Origin: Aquisphaera insulae
GTDB lineage: Bacteria; Planctomycetota; Planctomycetia; Isosphaerales; Isosphaeraceae
NCBI RefSeq assembly: GCF_011064615.1
Contig: NZ_JAALJH010000007.1
Coordinates: forward strand, 1-64,000
Direction of reading: 5' to 3'
Length of the DNA stretch: 64,000 nucleotides
Made by a program: the position numbers and the translations under genes. Shown here in pieces: positions 38,901 to 46,947 of the stretch; positions within the stretch are counted from its first letter, which is position 1; each line of letters begins with the position of its first letter. The notes under the pieces were generated by a model. It ran no database searches. It saw only the letters and a program-made list of their open reading frames with translations, and had not been told where the DNA came from.

Positions 38901-39390
38901 CCATGCCGCTCATCACCACGCAGATCGCCCGCTCGCGCTGCTCCTCCGCCAGGCTGCGGAAGAAGTCGTCGATGGGCCGGTTGGCGGCCCGCGGCGAACC
39001 GAGGATCGGGCCCAGTTGGAGGCGGCCCTCGTGGATCGCCAGCGTACGGCCCGGCCGGATCACGTAGACGTGATTCGGCGCCACGTCCATCCCGTCCTCG
39101 ACCTGGAACACCGGCATGGCCGTACGCCGAGCGAGGATCTCCGCCATCATGCTCGAGCGGTCGGGCGCCAGATGTTGCACGAGGATGAACGCCATCCCCG
39201 AATCCGGCTTCATGGCGTCGAGCAACTCGCTGACGGCCTCCAGGCCCCCCGCCGATGCCCCGATCCCAACGACCGGGAACGGCAGCCGCGGAGGCTGCTC
39301 GGCGTCCACCGGCTCCGCCAATCGGTCCTGCTCGACCGGCTTCCCGGACGGATCCTCATCTTCGCCCGGTTTGACCTGGTCTTCCATCAC
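35935..39390 (-). CDS. CheB-CheR fusion with PAS and GAF domains (frameshifted at its end)
   Basis: The product has 1151 residues. Residues about 38-220 are a CheB methylesterase-like domain with GIGASAGG (catalytic Ser) and VQHLAPDR (His), but the usual catalytic-Asp position reads GMGSNGTAG, Asn for Asp. Residues about 235-500 are a CheR methyltransferase (TACSSGEEAYSLAM S-adenosylmethionine site, FRDPEAWETL). A long heptad coiled coil (about 680-760, repeated SNEELKASNEE-type units), two PAS domains and a first GAF domain (about 1015-1145) follow. The reading then runs into the non-family tail RQPRDATRSSRRS because of an extra CGCGT unit. These hybrids pair with histidine kinases; here the partner kinase and regulator follow in the same operon. 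No receiver domain is present. Confidence 0.88.
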   Translation of the reverse strand: MMEDQVKPGEDEDPSGKPVEQDRLAEPVDAEQPPRLPFPVVGIGASAGGLEAVSELLDAMKPDSGMAFILVQHLAPDRSSMMAEILARRTAMPVFQVEDGMDVAPNHVYVIRPGRTLAIHEGRLQLGPILGSPRAANRPIDDFFRSLAEEQRERAICVVMSGMGSNGTAGAQAIKAVGGLCIAQDPESALFPSMPRHLIDAGYADYILRPSDLPEILLSYARHPYARGGREADADESLHREQQHLREILAVLRTRTRQDFSGYKKPTLLRRIQRRMGLTRTLTIADYARLLRQNPAEVGALADDLLIHVTGFFRDPEAWETLRRLVIAPLVDGREHGSAIRGWVTACSSGEEAYSLAMILVEEAEKIGKAFDIKVFATDLAERSLAHARAGIYAGGIESEIPPERLQRFFAREDEIYRIRSELRDRVVFAPQNVLQDPPFSRLDIATCRNMLIYFEPEIQQRVLSLLHFGLREGGALFLGNTEAIAGAEGLFEPIDKKARIFRRVGPTRHGLIDFPLPHATPGREDDGTGALRVRPRRRDGEKASIAQLTRRTLLDSHTPAAVTVDRDHRILYYHGDTRPFLQQPSGEPTRDIMLLARDGIRGAARVALHRAAAQGAKVVATDGWVEIEPGRRVRIAVSASPILDEPAEESPGSADYFVVSFEERGDFPSPVLDEAARADGSLQELHRLRAELQSTIEELQTSNEELKASNEEVMSINEELQSANEELETSKEEMQSLNEELTTVNAQLRAKMEEHQATSSDLMSLLASTDIAVLFLDTGFRIRRYTPAVRDLLDLIPADIGRPMTALARRFEDPQLDDDAHAVLERLVPIEREVAGDRERHYLRRVLPYRTTDNRIEGVVVTFVDITFGKRAEEALRASDDRFRRMLNIDAVGVLMFDAAGTLLEANGAFLKMTGYSQAEVESRSLSWRSMTPPEFVAESERQMQSLAETGRIGPYEKELSRKDGSRLWMVFVGAALEDGTIVEYCIDATARKEAEASLRNREVWLRGQREALEAVLNGEPLGASLVALARVAVDAMGQGTRAAFYLAGEEGAPLRHAAGVPAARADAADGLETAPESLVWDLAARFGRPVLIGDVAREKSWEPWRALADRFEFRGFWSFPVHSSSGRLVGTLAIYSRQPRDATRSSRRS
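35954..35967 (-). repeat. 5-bp tandem repeat at the frameshift site
   Basis: The plus strand reads CGCGT CGCGT CGCG. Removing one 5-bp unit restores one continuous frame from the CheB-CheR protein through the second GAF domain to 35192. The repeat therefore marks either a real slippage site, an inactivating duplication, or an assembly error in a GC-rich run. Confidence 0.7.
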
Positions 39391-39784
39391 GGGCTACCCT
39401 TTCCCAACCCGCAGCTCCGGCGCGCATGACGGAATGTGGTCTTCTTAGCTCTGCTGCGGTAGGCCTTTCCTTCGGACATGTTAGCAAGCGGCGGGCAAGG
39501 CGCCTTGCCGGAAGTCGGACGCTCCGGGGCCCGAGGGGCCCGATACGCGGTCGCCGAGGAACGTCGAACGTTTGCGGAAAAAAATCGCCGCATGGGTTGT
39601 CTCGCGAGTAAGATTTGGCTTGGCGATCGGACGTTCGATATCCTGTGTGATTGGATCGCGAAGTAATGCGTGCGTGCATCTAATCTCCTCGGCCGAAGTG
39701 CACGGCGGACCTGGGAAGTGCCGCTGAATGGCTGGAAGGGACTGACTCCCGGCGTCGGGAGGTTCTCGAGAACGCGAGGTATCG
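39391..39784. other. Divergent regulatory region between CheB-CheR and the Ser/Thr kinase
   Basis: These 394 bp hold no convincing gene. They contain the 16-bp perfect palindrome at 39494-39509, two adjacent copies of GGGGCCCGA near 39525-39542, an A7 tract near 39579, and a possible plus-strand promoter: TTGGCT at 39615 and TATCCT at 39639 with an 18-bp spacer, about 140 bp before the kinase ATG. Confidence 0.35.
39494..39509. promoter_or_regulatory. Perfect 16-bp palindrome GGCAAGGCGCCTTGCC
   Basis: The dyad has no loop, which fits a protein-binding site better than an RNA hairpin. It lies about 105 bp upstream of the CheB-CheR start and 275 bp upstream of the kinase start. Function is inferred from symmetry and position. 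Confidence 0.35.
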
Positions 39785-42700
39785 ATGGAGTCTCGCCGGT
39801 TGGAGAGGATTCCACCCCGACCACGTGGGGATACCGAGGCCCGCGACAGCTCTCTCACCGTAGGAGAGTTGCCCGTCGATGCGTCATCCATGGAAGGCGT
39901 CTCGTCCGATTCAACGCTCGCCGATCTGGTGGAGCGACTGACGAAGGGGCTGGAGGCCGGCGAGTCGATCGACATCGACGAACTCGTCGCGAGCGACCCG
40001 GCACGTGCCGGGATGCTGCGAGGCCTGTTGCCGGCGTTGCGGCAGTTGGCTCGCCTGGGCTCCGTCGAGGAGAAAGGGGGCGAGAGGGGCGGGCCCGGCC
40101 TGGGGCTCTCGGGCCGCGAGAAGCTGGGCGAGTTCCGGCTCATTCGGGAGATCGGCCGGGGGGGGATGGGGATCGTCTACGAGGCGGAGCAGGAGTCGCT
40201 GGGCCGCCGGGTGGCGCTGAAGGTGCTGGCGAACGCGGGCTCGGCGAGCGAGCGGGCATTGCAGAGGTTCCAGCTCGAGGTGCAGGCGGCGGCGCAACTC
40301 CAGCACCCGAACATCGTGCCGATCCACCTCGTGGGGACCGCCGAGGGGATCCCCCATTACGCGATGCAATTGATCGACGGCAGGAGCCTGGCCGATCTGT
40401 TGAGGGACCTGCGACGGCTGACGGGCATCGGCCCGGCTCCCGAGGTCGATGCCGCCGAGGCCACCCCGACCGATCCGCTGGCGGAGCGTCTCCTGCACGA
40501 CGGCTTCGACCAGGCGGGTGAGGGGGCCCTCGCCGCTTCCGCGCGCCCGGGGGCCGCGTCGGGCGAGCCGGCCGCGACCTGTACGTCGGACTATTATCGG
40601 GCCGTGGCGAGGATCGGCGTCCAGGCGGCCCAGGCGCTGGAATGCGCCCACGAGCGGGGGATCATCCACCGCGACATCAAGCCGGCGAACCTCCTGCTCG
40701 ATCGCCGGGGGAACGCCTGGGTCGGGGATTTCGGGCTGGCGAGGATCCAGGGGGATGAGGGCCTGACGCACACGGGAGAGCTCGTGGGGACGCTCCGCTA
40801 CATGAGCCCGGAGCAGGTGTCACGCGAGCCCGGGCTCGTGGACCGGCGGACCGACGTCTATTCGCTGGGGGTGACGCTCTACGAGATGCTGACGCTGCGG
40901 CCGGCCTTCCAGGGCTCGGACTCGCACCGGATGCTCCGGGCGATCGCGGAGGAAGAGCCGCCGCCGATCCGGGCCCTGGCCCCCGAGGTCCCCCGCGAGC
41001 TGGCCACCGTCGCCGCCAAGGCGATGGCGAAGGATCCGGGGGGTCGCTACGCGACGGCGCGGGATCTCGCCGACGACCTGGGGCGTTTCATCCAGGGCCG
41101 GCCGGTGCTGGCGAAGCCGGCCCCCGCCTGGTCGCGGACCCTGAGGCGGGCGAAGCGGGGGCTGGGGTCGGCGGCCATCGTCGTGCTGGCCCTGGCGTCG
41201 ATGATCCTGGCGGTGCAGTCTTACCGCCGGGGACGCGCGGGGAGTGAGTCGCCTTCGGTGGTGGAGTCGCGCCGGACCTCCGCGGCGCTGGCCCTGGACC
41301 GGGGCATCGGCCTGGCGGATCGGCGCCGGGTCGGGCGAGGCCTGCTCTGGATGCAGCGGTGCCTGGATCTGGCCCTCGAGGACGAAGAGCTTGCCCGGGT
41401 CGCCCGAAGCAACCTCGCGGCGTGGGGCCGGCGAGCCCCCGTGCCCAGGGCGGTCTTCGCCTGCGGCACGCCCGTCGCGGCGATGGCGCTGAGCCCCGAC
41501 GATCGGACCCTCGCGGTCATCGGCGAGGACGGCGTGCTCAGCCTCTGGGATCTCGTCTCCGGGCAGCGGCTCGCCTCGGCCCGGACGGTTCATCTGAATG
41601 ACGATCGCATCATCGCGCCCAATATCATGCTGCTCCAGTTCGACGCCGGCGGCCGATTCCTGGTCAGCGGGGGATCGGATCGACGGGTTCAGGTCTGGGA
41701 GGTCAACTCGCTGCGGCCCATCGGTCCGCCGGTCGCGGTATCCGACGGGGCGCTTTCGCCCGCTGCACTGGACCGTGAGGGTTCCCTGCTCGTGACGATC
41801 GACGCGGACGGCGTCATCCGACGGCGGCGGATTGACACCGGCGCGGTCCTCGGCCCGGGATTGGCCGGACCTCGGAACCTGAGTGGCCTCCATGGCGTCT
41901 GCGTCCGTCCGGCCCACGACCAGGTATTCGTCCATGGCCGCTCCGGAACCTCGCGGATCTGGGATGCGGCCACGGGGCGGCCGACCGAATCGCCGCGGCC
42001 GACCGAATCGCCCTCCAACGGCGATTCGGAGATCTACTTCGCGACCTTCTCCCGCGACGGCGGGCGTCTCGCCCAGGTGGAATCTGGCCAGGACACCAGC
42101 GTTGTGGTCATCCGCGACTCGGTTGACGGCCGCGTCCTGGCGCGTTCGGAGCCCATTGGCGGATCCGTGACTGAGATCCAGTACGGTCCCGCCGGCCGGC
42201 GAGTCGCGGTGTTGATCGGGGATGGCACGCCCTACCTGATCGACGCGGAGACCGGGAAGACGCGCGAGGTGTCGATCCCCGACGGCGGCACGGCCCGAGG
42301 TCTCGCCTTCAGCCCGGACGCCGAGTGGCTGATCACCTGGGGGGACGACGGCACCGTGCGCTTCTTCGAGGCGGACACCGGCCGGCCGACCGGCCCGATC
42401 CTCGAGGGGAGCGGGCCGGTCGGCCGGGCGGCGTTCGCGGGGGACGCCCGAACGCTCGTCGCCATCGGTCACGACGGCGTGGCCCGGGTCTGGGACATGG
42501 CCCCGGCCCTGACGGAATGCCGGGCCGCCCCGCAGGCCGTCGACGCCTTCGCCGTCGACTTCAGCCCCGACGGCCGCCTGCTGGCCTGTGACGGGAAGGA
42601 CGGTGCGGCCCGCGTGTTCGAGGCCGAGACCGGCCGTCCCGCCTTCCCGCCCCTGCTGCACGGCGCCCGGGTGCGGGCGGTGCAATTCAGCCCGGACGGT

Positions 42701-44686
42701 CGCCTGCTGGCGACCGGCGGCGACGACCGCATGGTCCGGATCTGGGACGCCGCGACCGGGAAGCCGGCGGGGCCGGCCCTCTTCCAGCCCGCCTGGGTGA
42801 TGAAGCTGCGATTCAGCCCCGATGGCCGGCGGCTCCTGGTGGGCACCTCGGGGGGGAGCGGACGCCTCTGGGACCTGGAGACTTACCGCCCGATCGGGCC
42901 GGTCCTCGTCCATCCGATGACGTTCGGGCACGAGGTCCGCTCCACCGCCTTCAGCCCGGACGGGCGCGTCGCGATCACCGGGACGACCCTGACCCAGGCC
43001 AGGGAGGCGACGCTCGGCTTCTGGGACGCGGCGACCGGCAAGCCCCTGGCGCCCTTCGCGCGATTCGAATCGAGCATCGTCGACCAGGTCTTCGGGCCGG
43101 AGCCCGACGGGCCGCTCTTCGTCCTGGAAGGGGGGCGAATCCACGTCATCGACCTCCGGACGTTCCGTGAAGTTCGGCCGGCATTCGGCCGCGATCTCGT
43201 GAGCATCGTGCCCCTGCTCGGTGGGCGATTGCTGGCCGGCGGATCCGACCGGACGGCCCGGATCTGGGACGTCGCGGCCGGGCGGCCCGTGGGACCCGTC
43301 CTGGAGCACGAGGATCCGGTCCAGGACGTCGCCGCCTCCCCCGACGGCTCCGTGCTCCTGACGTTGTCGGGGGATCGGCTGAGGTTCTGGGACGCGGCCG
43401 CGGGCAAGCCGCTGGGGCCTCGCTGCGAGCATCGTCGCCTCAGCCGGGGACGCCGCCAGGATGACAGCAAGTTCATCGGCTTCGGGCCGGACGGCCGGTC
43501 CGCCTTCAGCGTGGGGAGCACGGTGCTGCTCTGGGATACGCCCCGACCGGGATCGGAGGAGGGCTCCCGGGACCGCTTCGAAGGCCTGGCGGGCATGGCC
43601 CTCGGCGAGAGCGGCGATTGCGCGATGCTCGACCCGATCGAATGGAACCGCCGGCTCGCCATGGGCGAGGCGGCGCGGCACTTCGAGGTCCCTGACGCGG
43701 CCGAATGGCACGACCGGCGGGGGGCCGAGTGCGCGCGACTGCGGCGGCACGACTCGGCCGCGTGGCACCTCGACCGCCTGGTCGCCAACGGGCCCGACGA
43801 CGGGATCGCCCATGCCCGCCGGGCCATCCACCGCCGGTTCGACGGGGACTTGCGCGGGGCCGATGACGACTGGAGGCTTGCCCGGTCGAAGGGGCCGGGG
43901 GCGGCCGTCCGGACCTGGGAGGCCTTCGAGACGCTCGAACGATTGGCCGCCGCCAACTCTCGACAGGACGGGGAACTGGCCGCCGCCCAGCTCCGACGCC
44001 TCGCCGACCTGATCGGCGACGACCCGGCCCTCCGCCGCCGTCTCGGCGAGGCCGAGGCCGCGGTCGGCCGCATCCGCGAGGCCCGCGCGCACTTCGCCGC
44101 CTTCCTCGCCGATGCGGATCGGTCGGCGCCGGCCGCGGGCGAGCCCTGGGATGTCCGCACCAACCACGCCATCCTGTGCGCCCTGGACGGCGACGTCCCC
44201 GCCTACCGGGCGGCGATCCACCGCATGCTCGAACGGGCGGGACCGTCGCCTTCCCACTACCTCGCCATCGTGGCCGCCTGGACCTGCTCGCTCGGGCCCG
44301 GCGGGGCCGACCCGGCGACCGCCCTGCGCCTGGCCGACCGCGCCCTTGCGGAGGCGGCGAAGGGGGAGCGGGCGGAGCTCCTCGCCATCTCCGGCGCGGC
44401 CCTCCATCGCGCCCGGCGGTTCGAGGAGGCGGTCGGCCGCCTCGAGGAGTCGGAGCGACTCTCCCCGGGGTTGAGACCCCAGGCCTGGGCCCTCCTGGCC
44501 CTGGCCAACCAGTCCCTCGGCCGCTCGTCGGAAGCTCGCCGCTGGCTCGACCAGCTCCGGGGACGTCCTCGCTCGACCAGGCCGGATGAGCTGTGGAACG
44601 AGCTGGAGATCGCCGCCCTGGCCCGCGAGGCCGCATCGGTCATCCTCCTCGCCCCGGACCTCCCCGCCCATCCGTTCGCCCCGTAA
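39785..44686 (+). CDS. Ser/Thr protein kinase with WD40 propeller and TPR-like tail
   Basis: The product has 1633 residues. The kinase domain, about residues 117-440, has GRGGMGIVYEAEQ (glycine loop), VALKVL (ATP lysine), HRDIKPANLLLD with catalytic Asp297, DFGLAR and GTLRYMSPEQV. As in many planctomycete kinases there is a roughly 60-residue insert before helix E. A transmembrane segment at about 459-478 (AAIVVLALASMILAV) places the kinase in the cytoplasm and the rest outside. Residues about 560-1260 carry many WD40 units (FSPDGRLLATGGDDRMVRIWDAATGKP), and the last 350 residues are helical and TPR-like. The two downstream genes are sigma factors, so it may control them. Confidence 0.93.
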   Translation: MESRRLERIPPRPRGDTEARDSSLTVGELPVDASSMEGVSSDSTLADLVERLTKGLEAGESIDIDELVASDPARAGMLRGLLPALRQLARLGSVEEKGGERGGPGLGLSGREKLGEFRLIREIGRGGMGIVYEAEQESLGRRVALKVLANAGSASERALQRFQLEVQAAAQLQHPNIVPIHLVGTAEGIPHYAMQLIDGRSLADLLRDLRRLTGIGPAPEVDAAEATPTDPLAERLLHDGFDQAGEGALAASARPGAASGEPAATCTSDYYRAVARIGVQAAQALECAHERGIIHRDIKPANLLLDRRGNAWVGDFGLARIQGDEGLTHTGELVGTLRYMSPEQVSREPGLVDRRTDVYSLGVTLYEMLTLRPAFQGSDSHRMLRAIAEEEPPPIRALAPEVPRELATVAAKAMAKDPGGRYATARDLADDLGRFIQGRPVLAKPAPAWSRTLRRAKRGLGSAAIVVLALASMILAVQSYRRGRAGSESPSVVESRRTSAALALDRGIGLADRRRVGRGLLWMQRCLDLALEDEELARVARSNLAAWGRRAPVPRAVFACGTPVAAMALSPDDRTLAVIGEDGVLSLWDLVSGQRLASARTVHLNDDRIIAPNIMLLQFDAGGRFLVSGGSDRRVQVWEVNSLRPIGPPVAVSDGALSPAALDREGSLLVTIDADGVIRRRRIDTGAVLGPGLAGPRNLSGLHGVCVRPAHDQVFVHGRSGTSRIWDAATGRPTESPRPTESPSNGDSEIYFATFSRDGGRLAQVESGQDTSVVVIRDSVDGRVLARSEPIGGSVTEIQYGPAGRRVAVLIGDGTPYLIDAETGKTREVSIPDGGTARGLAFSPDAEWLITWGDDGTVRFFEADTGRPTGPILEGSGPVGRAAFAGDARTLVAIGHDGVARVWDMAPALTECRAAPQAVDAFAVDFSPDGRLLACDGKDGAARVFEAETGRPAFPPLLHGARVRAVQFSPDGRLLATGGDDRMVRIWDAATGKPAGPALFQPAWVMKLRFSPDGRRLLVGTSGGSGRLWDLETYRPIGPVLVHPMTFGHEVRSTAFSPDGRVAITGTTLTQAREATLGFWDAATGKPLAPFARFESSIVDQVFGPEPDGPLFVLEGGRIHVIDLRTFREVRPAFGRDLVSIVPLLGGRLLAGGSDRTARIWDVAAGRPVGPVLEHEDPVQDVAASPDGSVLLTLSGDRLRFWDAAAGKPLGPRCEHRRLSRGRRQDDSKFIGFGPDGRSAFSVGSTVLLWDTPRPGSEEGSRDRFEGLAGMALGESGDCAMLDPIEWNRRLAMGEAARHFEVPDAAEWHDRRGAECARLRRHDSAAWHLDRLVANGPDDGIAHARRAIHRRFDGDLRGADDDWRLARSKGPGAAVRTWEAFETLERLAAANSRQDGELAAAQLRRLADLIGDDPALRRRLGEAEAAVGRIREARAHFAAFLADADRSAPAAGEPWDVRTNHAILCALDGDVPAYRAAIHRMLERAGPSPSHYLAIVAAWTCSLGPGGADPATALRLADRALAEAAKGERAELLAISGAALHRARRFEEAVGRLEESERLSPGLRPQAWALLALANQSLGRSSEARRWLDQLRGRPRSTRPDELWNELEIAALAREAASVILLAPDLPAHPFAP

Positions 44687-44801
44687 GGCATCGGATCCCA
44701 ACGGCCGCGAGCTCGACGGTCGGCCCGAGGCCGCTGGCCGATATGCCCTGACCCCCGCGGGGGAGGAAATCGGAAGAAAAAAATGCGCCCCGTGTAACCC
44801 C

Positions 44802-44832
44802 TCCCCACGAGTTACGGCTCCTATCGTGGGAG
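44802..44832 (+). promoter_or_regulatory. Hairpin in the leader of the ECF sigma gene
   Basis: CTCCcCACGA pairs with TCGTGGGAG (9 pairs, one bulged C) around a 12-13 base loop, ending about 10 bases before the ATG, so it would overlap the ribosome-binding region. Seen directly; a role in translation control is inference. Confidence 0.3.
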
Positions 44833-44842
44833 ACTTGCTTCG

Positions 44843-45457
44843 ATGTCGGACCTCGATTCGCGCGCCCAGGACCTGATCGAGCGGGCGGCAAGTGGCGATC
44901 GGACCGCCCGCGAGCTGCTGCTGGATCGCTATCGCGACCACCTGCGGCGGATGGTCGTCGTCCGCCTCGATCGACGCGTCTCCAGTCGCCTCGATGCCTC
45001 GGACATCGTCCAGGAGACCCTCATGGAAGCCGATCGCCGACTCGACGATTACCTGCGAGATCGGCCGATCCCCTTCCATGCGTGGCTCCGCCGCATCGCC
45101 GGGGACCGGATCGTGGACGCCCATCGGGTCCACGTCGCCTCCCAGAAGCGGAGCGTGAACCGGGAGGACAACATCCCCGCGCTCCCCGACGAGTCGAGCA
45201 AGGCCCTGGTCCGATCCCTCTTCGCGGACGACACGAGCCCGACCCAGCGGGTGATCCGGGATGAGAACCTCGAGGCGGTCCGGTCGGCGATCGAATCCCT
45301 CTCCGGCAAGGATCGCGACCTGCTGGCGATGCGGCATCTCGAGCATCTCTCCATATCGGAAATCGCCGAGGCGGTCGGGATCAGCGAGGGGGCGGTCAAG
45401 GTGCGGCTGCTCCGGGCCCTCGTCCGCCTGCGGGCTCGCCTGGAGGGGGGGGCATGA
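44843..45457 (+). CDS. ECF-type RNA polymerase sigma factor
   Basis: The 204-residue product has sigma region 2 (LLDRYRDHLRRMVVVRLDRRV...LDASDIVQETLMEA...FHAWLRRIAGDRIVD) and region 4 (AIESLSGKDRDLLAMRHLEHLSISEIAEAVGISEGAVKVRLLRALVRLRARL). It is the kinase-associated planctomycete ECF type: region 2 contains the SRLDASDIVQET variant, and no anti-sigma gene is adjacent. It follows the Ser/Thr kinase gene by 156 bp and its TGA overlaps the next sigma gene as ATGA. Regulation by the kinase, rather than by an anti-sigma factor, is likely for this class but not shown here. Confidence 0.92.
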   Translation: MSDLDSRAQDLIERAASGDRTARELLLDRYRDHLRRMVVVRLDRRVSSRLDASDIVQETLMEADRRLDDYLRDRPIPFHAWLRRIAGDRIVDAHRVHVASQKRSVNREDNIPALPDESSKALVRSLFADDTSPTQRVIRDENLEAVRSAIESLSGKDRDLLAMRHLEHLSISEIAEAVGISEGAVKVRLLRALVRLRARLEGGA

Positions 45458-46314
45458 AGGAGGATCGCGGCGCCTTGATCACAACGAACGCGGGACAACG
45501 CCTGACGTCGTCCGAGGAGCGGCTGCTGCTCCGGGAACTCGCCGAATGCCGGCTGGCGCTGGAGAGCGCCCCGGCCGACCGGGACATCTCCTCCCTCCGC
45601 GAACGTCACGCGACGATTCGCGGCCGGCTCGCGCTGGGCAGCTCCTGGATCGTCTGGAGCGTGGTCCGCCGCTATCGCGACCGCGGCGTCTCCCTCGCCG
45701 ACCTGATGCAGGACGGCTTCTGCGGCCTCCTCGAAGCCATCGATCGGTTCGACCTCGCCAACGAGAACGAGCTCTCGACCTATGCGGTCTGGTGGATCCG
45801 CCAGAAGCTCCAGTGCGCGGTGGCGAGCGGCGCCTACCCGGTGAGATTGCACCCGCGCGGCCTCCAGAAGGTCGCGGAATACTCGCGCGTGGCCTCGCAA
45901 CGGGAGGTCGACGGCACCCCGTGGGAGCCGGCCTCTCCGACCCTCCGGAGCCTCCTCGCGGCGACTCGGCCCTGCACCCTGCTGGATTCGGCGGACGCCG
46001 GTGGATCCTCGCGGGCCTCGTCGCTGGCCGGCGACTCGGACGGTGCGATCCGCGAGCTGGAAGACCGCGAGAGCCTCGATGTGATGCTCGGCGCCCTCCG
46101 GCCCCGGGAGCGACGGGTCCTGAAGCTCCGATTCGGCCTCGGCGGCGAGGCCGAGCACACTCTGGGCGAAGCGGGCCGTCGCCTCGGCGTATCCAAGGAG
46201 CGGATCCGCCAGATACAGGGCGACGCCATCCGGAAGCTGCGGGCCATGGCCCATGGCACCTTCGAAGACGCCGCCCCCCGCCTCCCTTCCTATCTCTGCC
46301 ACAGCCTTGCCTGA
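45454..46314 (+). CDS. RpoD-like sigma-70 family factor (group 2/3)
   Basis: The 286-residue product has a sigma-70 region 2 with DLMQDGFCGLLEAIDRFD and STYAVWWIRQKLQ, and a region 4 with LRPRERRVLKLRFGLGGEAEHTLGEAGRRLGVSKERIRQIQGDAIRKLR. Between them, the usual region 3 is replaced by a loosely conserved, serine/alanine-rich stretch (about residues 135-200). It lacks region 1.1. It resembles alternative, non-essential sigma-70 factors of planctomycetes. Its start overlaps the ECF sigma stop as ATGA, so both sigma factors are translated together. Confidence 0.9.
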   Translation: MKEDRGALITTNAGQRLTSSEERLLLRELAECRLALESAPADRDISSLRERHATIRGRLALGSSWIVWSVVRRYRDRGVSLADLMQDGFCGLLEAIDRFDLANENELSTYAVWWIRQKLQCAVASGAYPVRLHPRGLQKVAEYSRVASQREVDGTPWEPASPTLRSLLAATRPCTLLDSADAGGSSRASSLAGDSDGAIRELEDRESLDVMLGALRPRERRVLKLRFGLGGEAEHTLGEAGRRLGVSKERIRQIQGDAIRKLRAMAHGTFEDAAPRLPSYLCHSLA

Positions 46315-46391
46315 GGATCGCCGCGAAGAAGACCCGCCGTCACGATCCCCGCACCCGATCGAACCTCATCTTAGGCAGCGGTGTCGAGCGT

Positions 46392-46420
46392 CGCGTCGGG
46401 GGTCGGCGCGACACGACGCG
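46392..46420 (+). terminator. Possible terminator hairpin after the sigma genes
   Basis: A perfect 7-bp stem (CGCGTCG/CGACGCG) with a 15-base loop that itself contains GTCG/CGAC lies about 78 bp after the sigma-70 stop codon and 42 bp before the next gene. No U-tract. Confidence 0.3.
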
Positions 46421-46462
46421 GACGAGGCCAGCCGGCGCGAAGCCTGATCGGGTGGGGAGGAC

Positions 46463-46867
46463 ATGACCGACGACGACATCGACTCTCTCGTCGCGCGATT
46501 CGAGGACGGCACGCTGCCGGGCGCGGAGTGGACGCACGGGGCGCATCTGGTCGTCGCGCTCTGGTATGTCCGGCAGCATGATCGCGACGAGGCGACGGCC
46601 CGGATCCGGGACGGGATCCGCGAGTACAACCGGCGAGCCGGGAACCATACCGGGTATCACGAGACGATCACGCTCGCGTGGGTCGAGGTGATCGACCGGT
46701 TCCTTGCGGGCCGGGATCGGCGGGCGCCGATCAGCGTGCTCGCGGCGGGGCTGCTGGATCGATGCGGCCGGTCGGATTACCTGCTTCAATTCTACTCGAA
46801 GGATCGCCTCTTCTCGGCCGAGGCCCGCGCCGGATGGTTGCCGCCCGACCTCCGGGCGATCGGCTAA
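46463..46867 (+). CDS. Conserved hypothetical protein, 134 residues
   Basis: The product is soluble and helical, with a WTHGAHLVVALWYVRQHD motif, GIREYNRRAGNHTGYHETITLAWVEVIDRFL and a C-terminal DYLLQFYSKDRLFSAEARAGWLPPDLR. Histidines in the WTHGAH and HTGYHET motifs could bind a metal, but I do not recognise a characterised family. A GGGGAGG element lies very close to the ATG. It follows the sigma operon on the same strand and is convergent with the DUF1877 gene. Confidence 0.72.
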   Translation: MTDDDIDSLVARFEDGTLPGAEWTHGAHLVVALWYVRQHDRDEATARIRDGIREYNRRAGNHTGYHETITLAWVEVIDRFLAGRDRRAPISVLAAGLLDRCGRSDYLLQFYSKDRLFSAEARAGWLPPDLRAIG

Positions 46868-46929
46868 ATAAGGCCGGCCGGCGAGCAAGCCCGCAAGACT
46901 CTCGCGGCCGGGGCGAATCGCCTACGTTC

Positions 46930-46947
46930 GTGCTGGGTGGCCAGCAC
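46930..46947. terminator. Hairpin between convergent genes
   Basis: A perfect 7-bp stem (GTGCTGG/CCAGCAC) with a GTGG loop touches the stop codon of the DUF1877 gene. It may end transcription in both directions. Confidence 0.45.

Noticed and set aside
39525-39542. Tandem GGGGCCCGA repeat
   Set aside because: Only two copies; too little to call a regulatory array or a slippage site outside a gene.
41460-43560. Repeated DNA words that might suggest a CRISPR or satellite array
   Set aside because: They encode the WD40 units of the kinase protein; spacing and sequence vary as expected for protein repeats.
44750-44765. Palindrome CCCCCGCGGGGG before the ECF sigma gene
   Set aside because: It has no loop and no obvious use as a terminator or operator, and such GC dyads are expected by chance at this base composition.
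40820-45346. Very long open frame on the minus strand opposite the Ser/Thr kinase and ECF sigma gene
   Set aside because: Antisense shadow with no recognisable domain; the plus strand encodes a complete kinase, WD40 repeats and a sigma factor.
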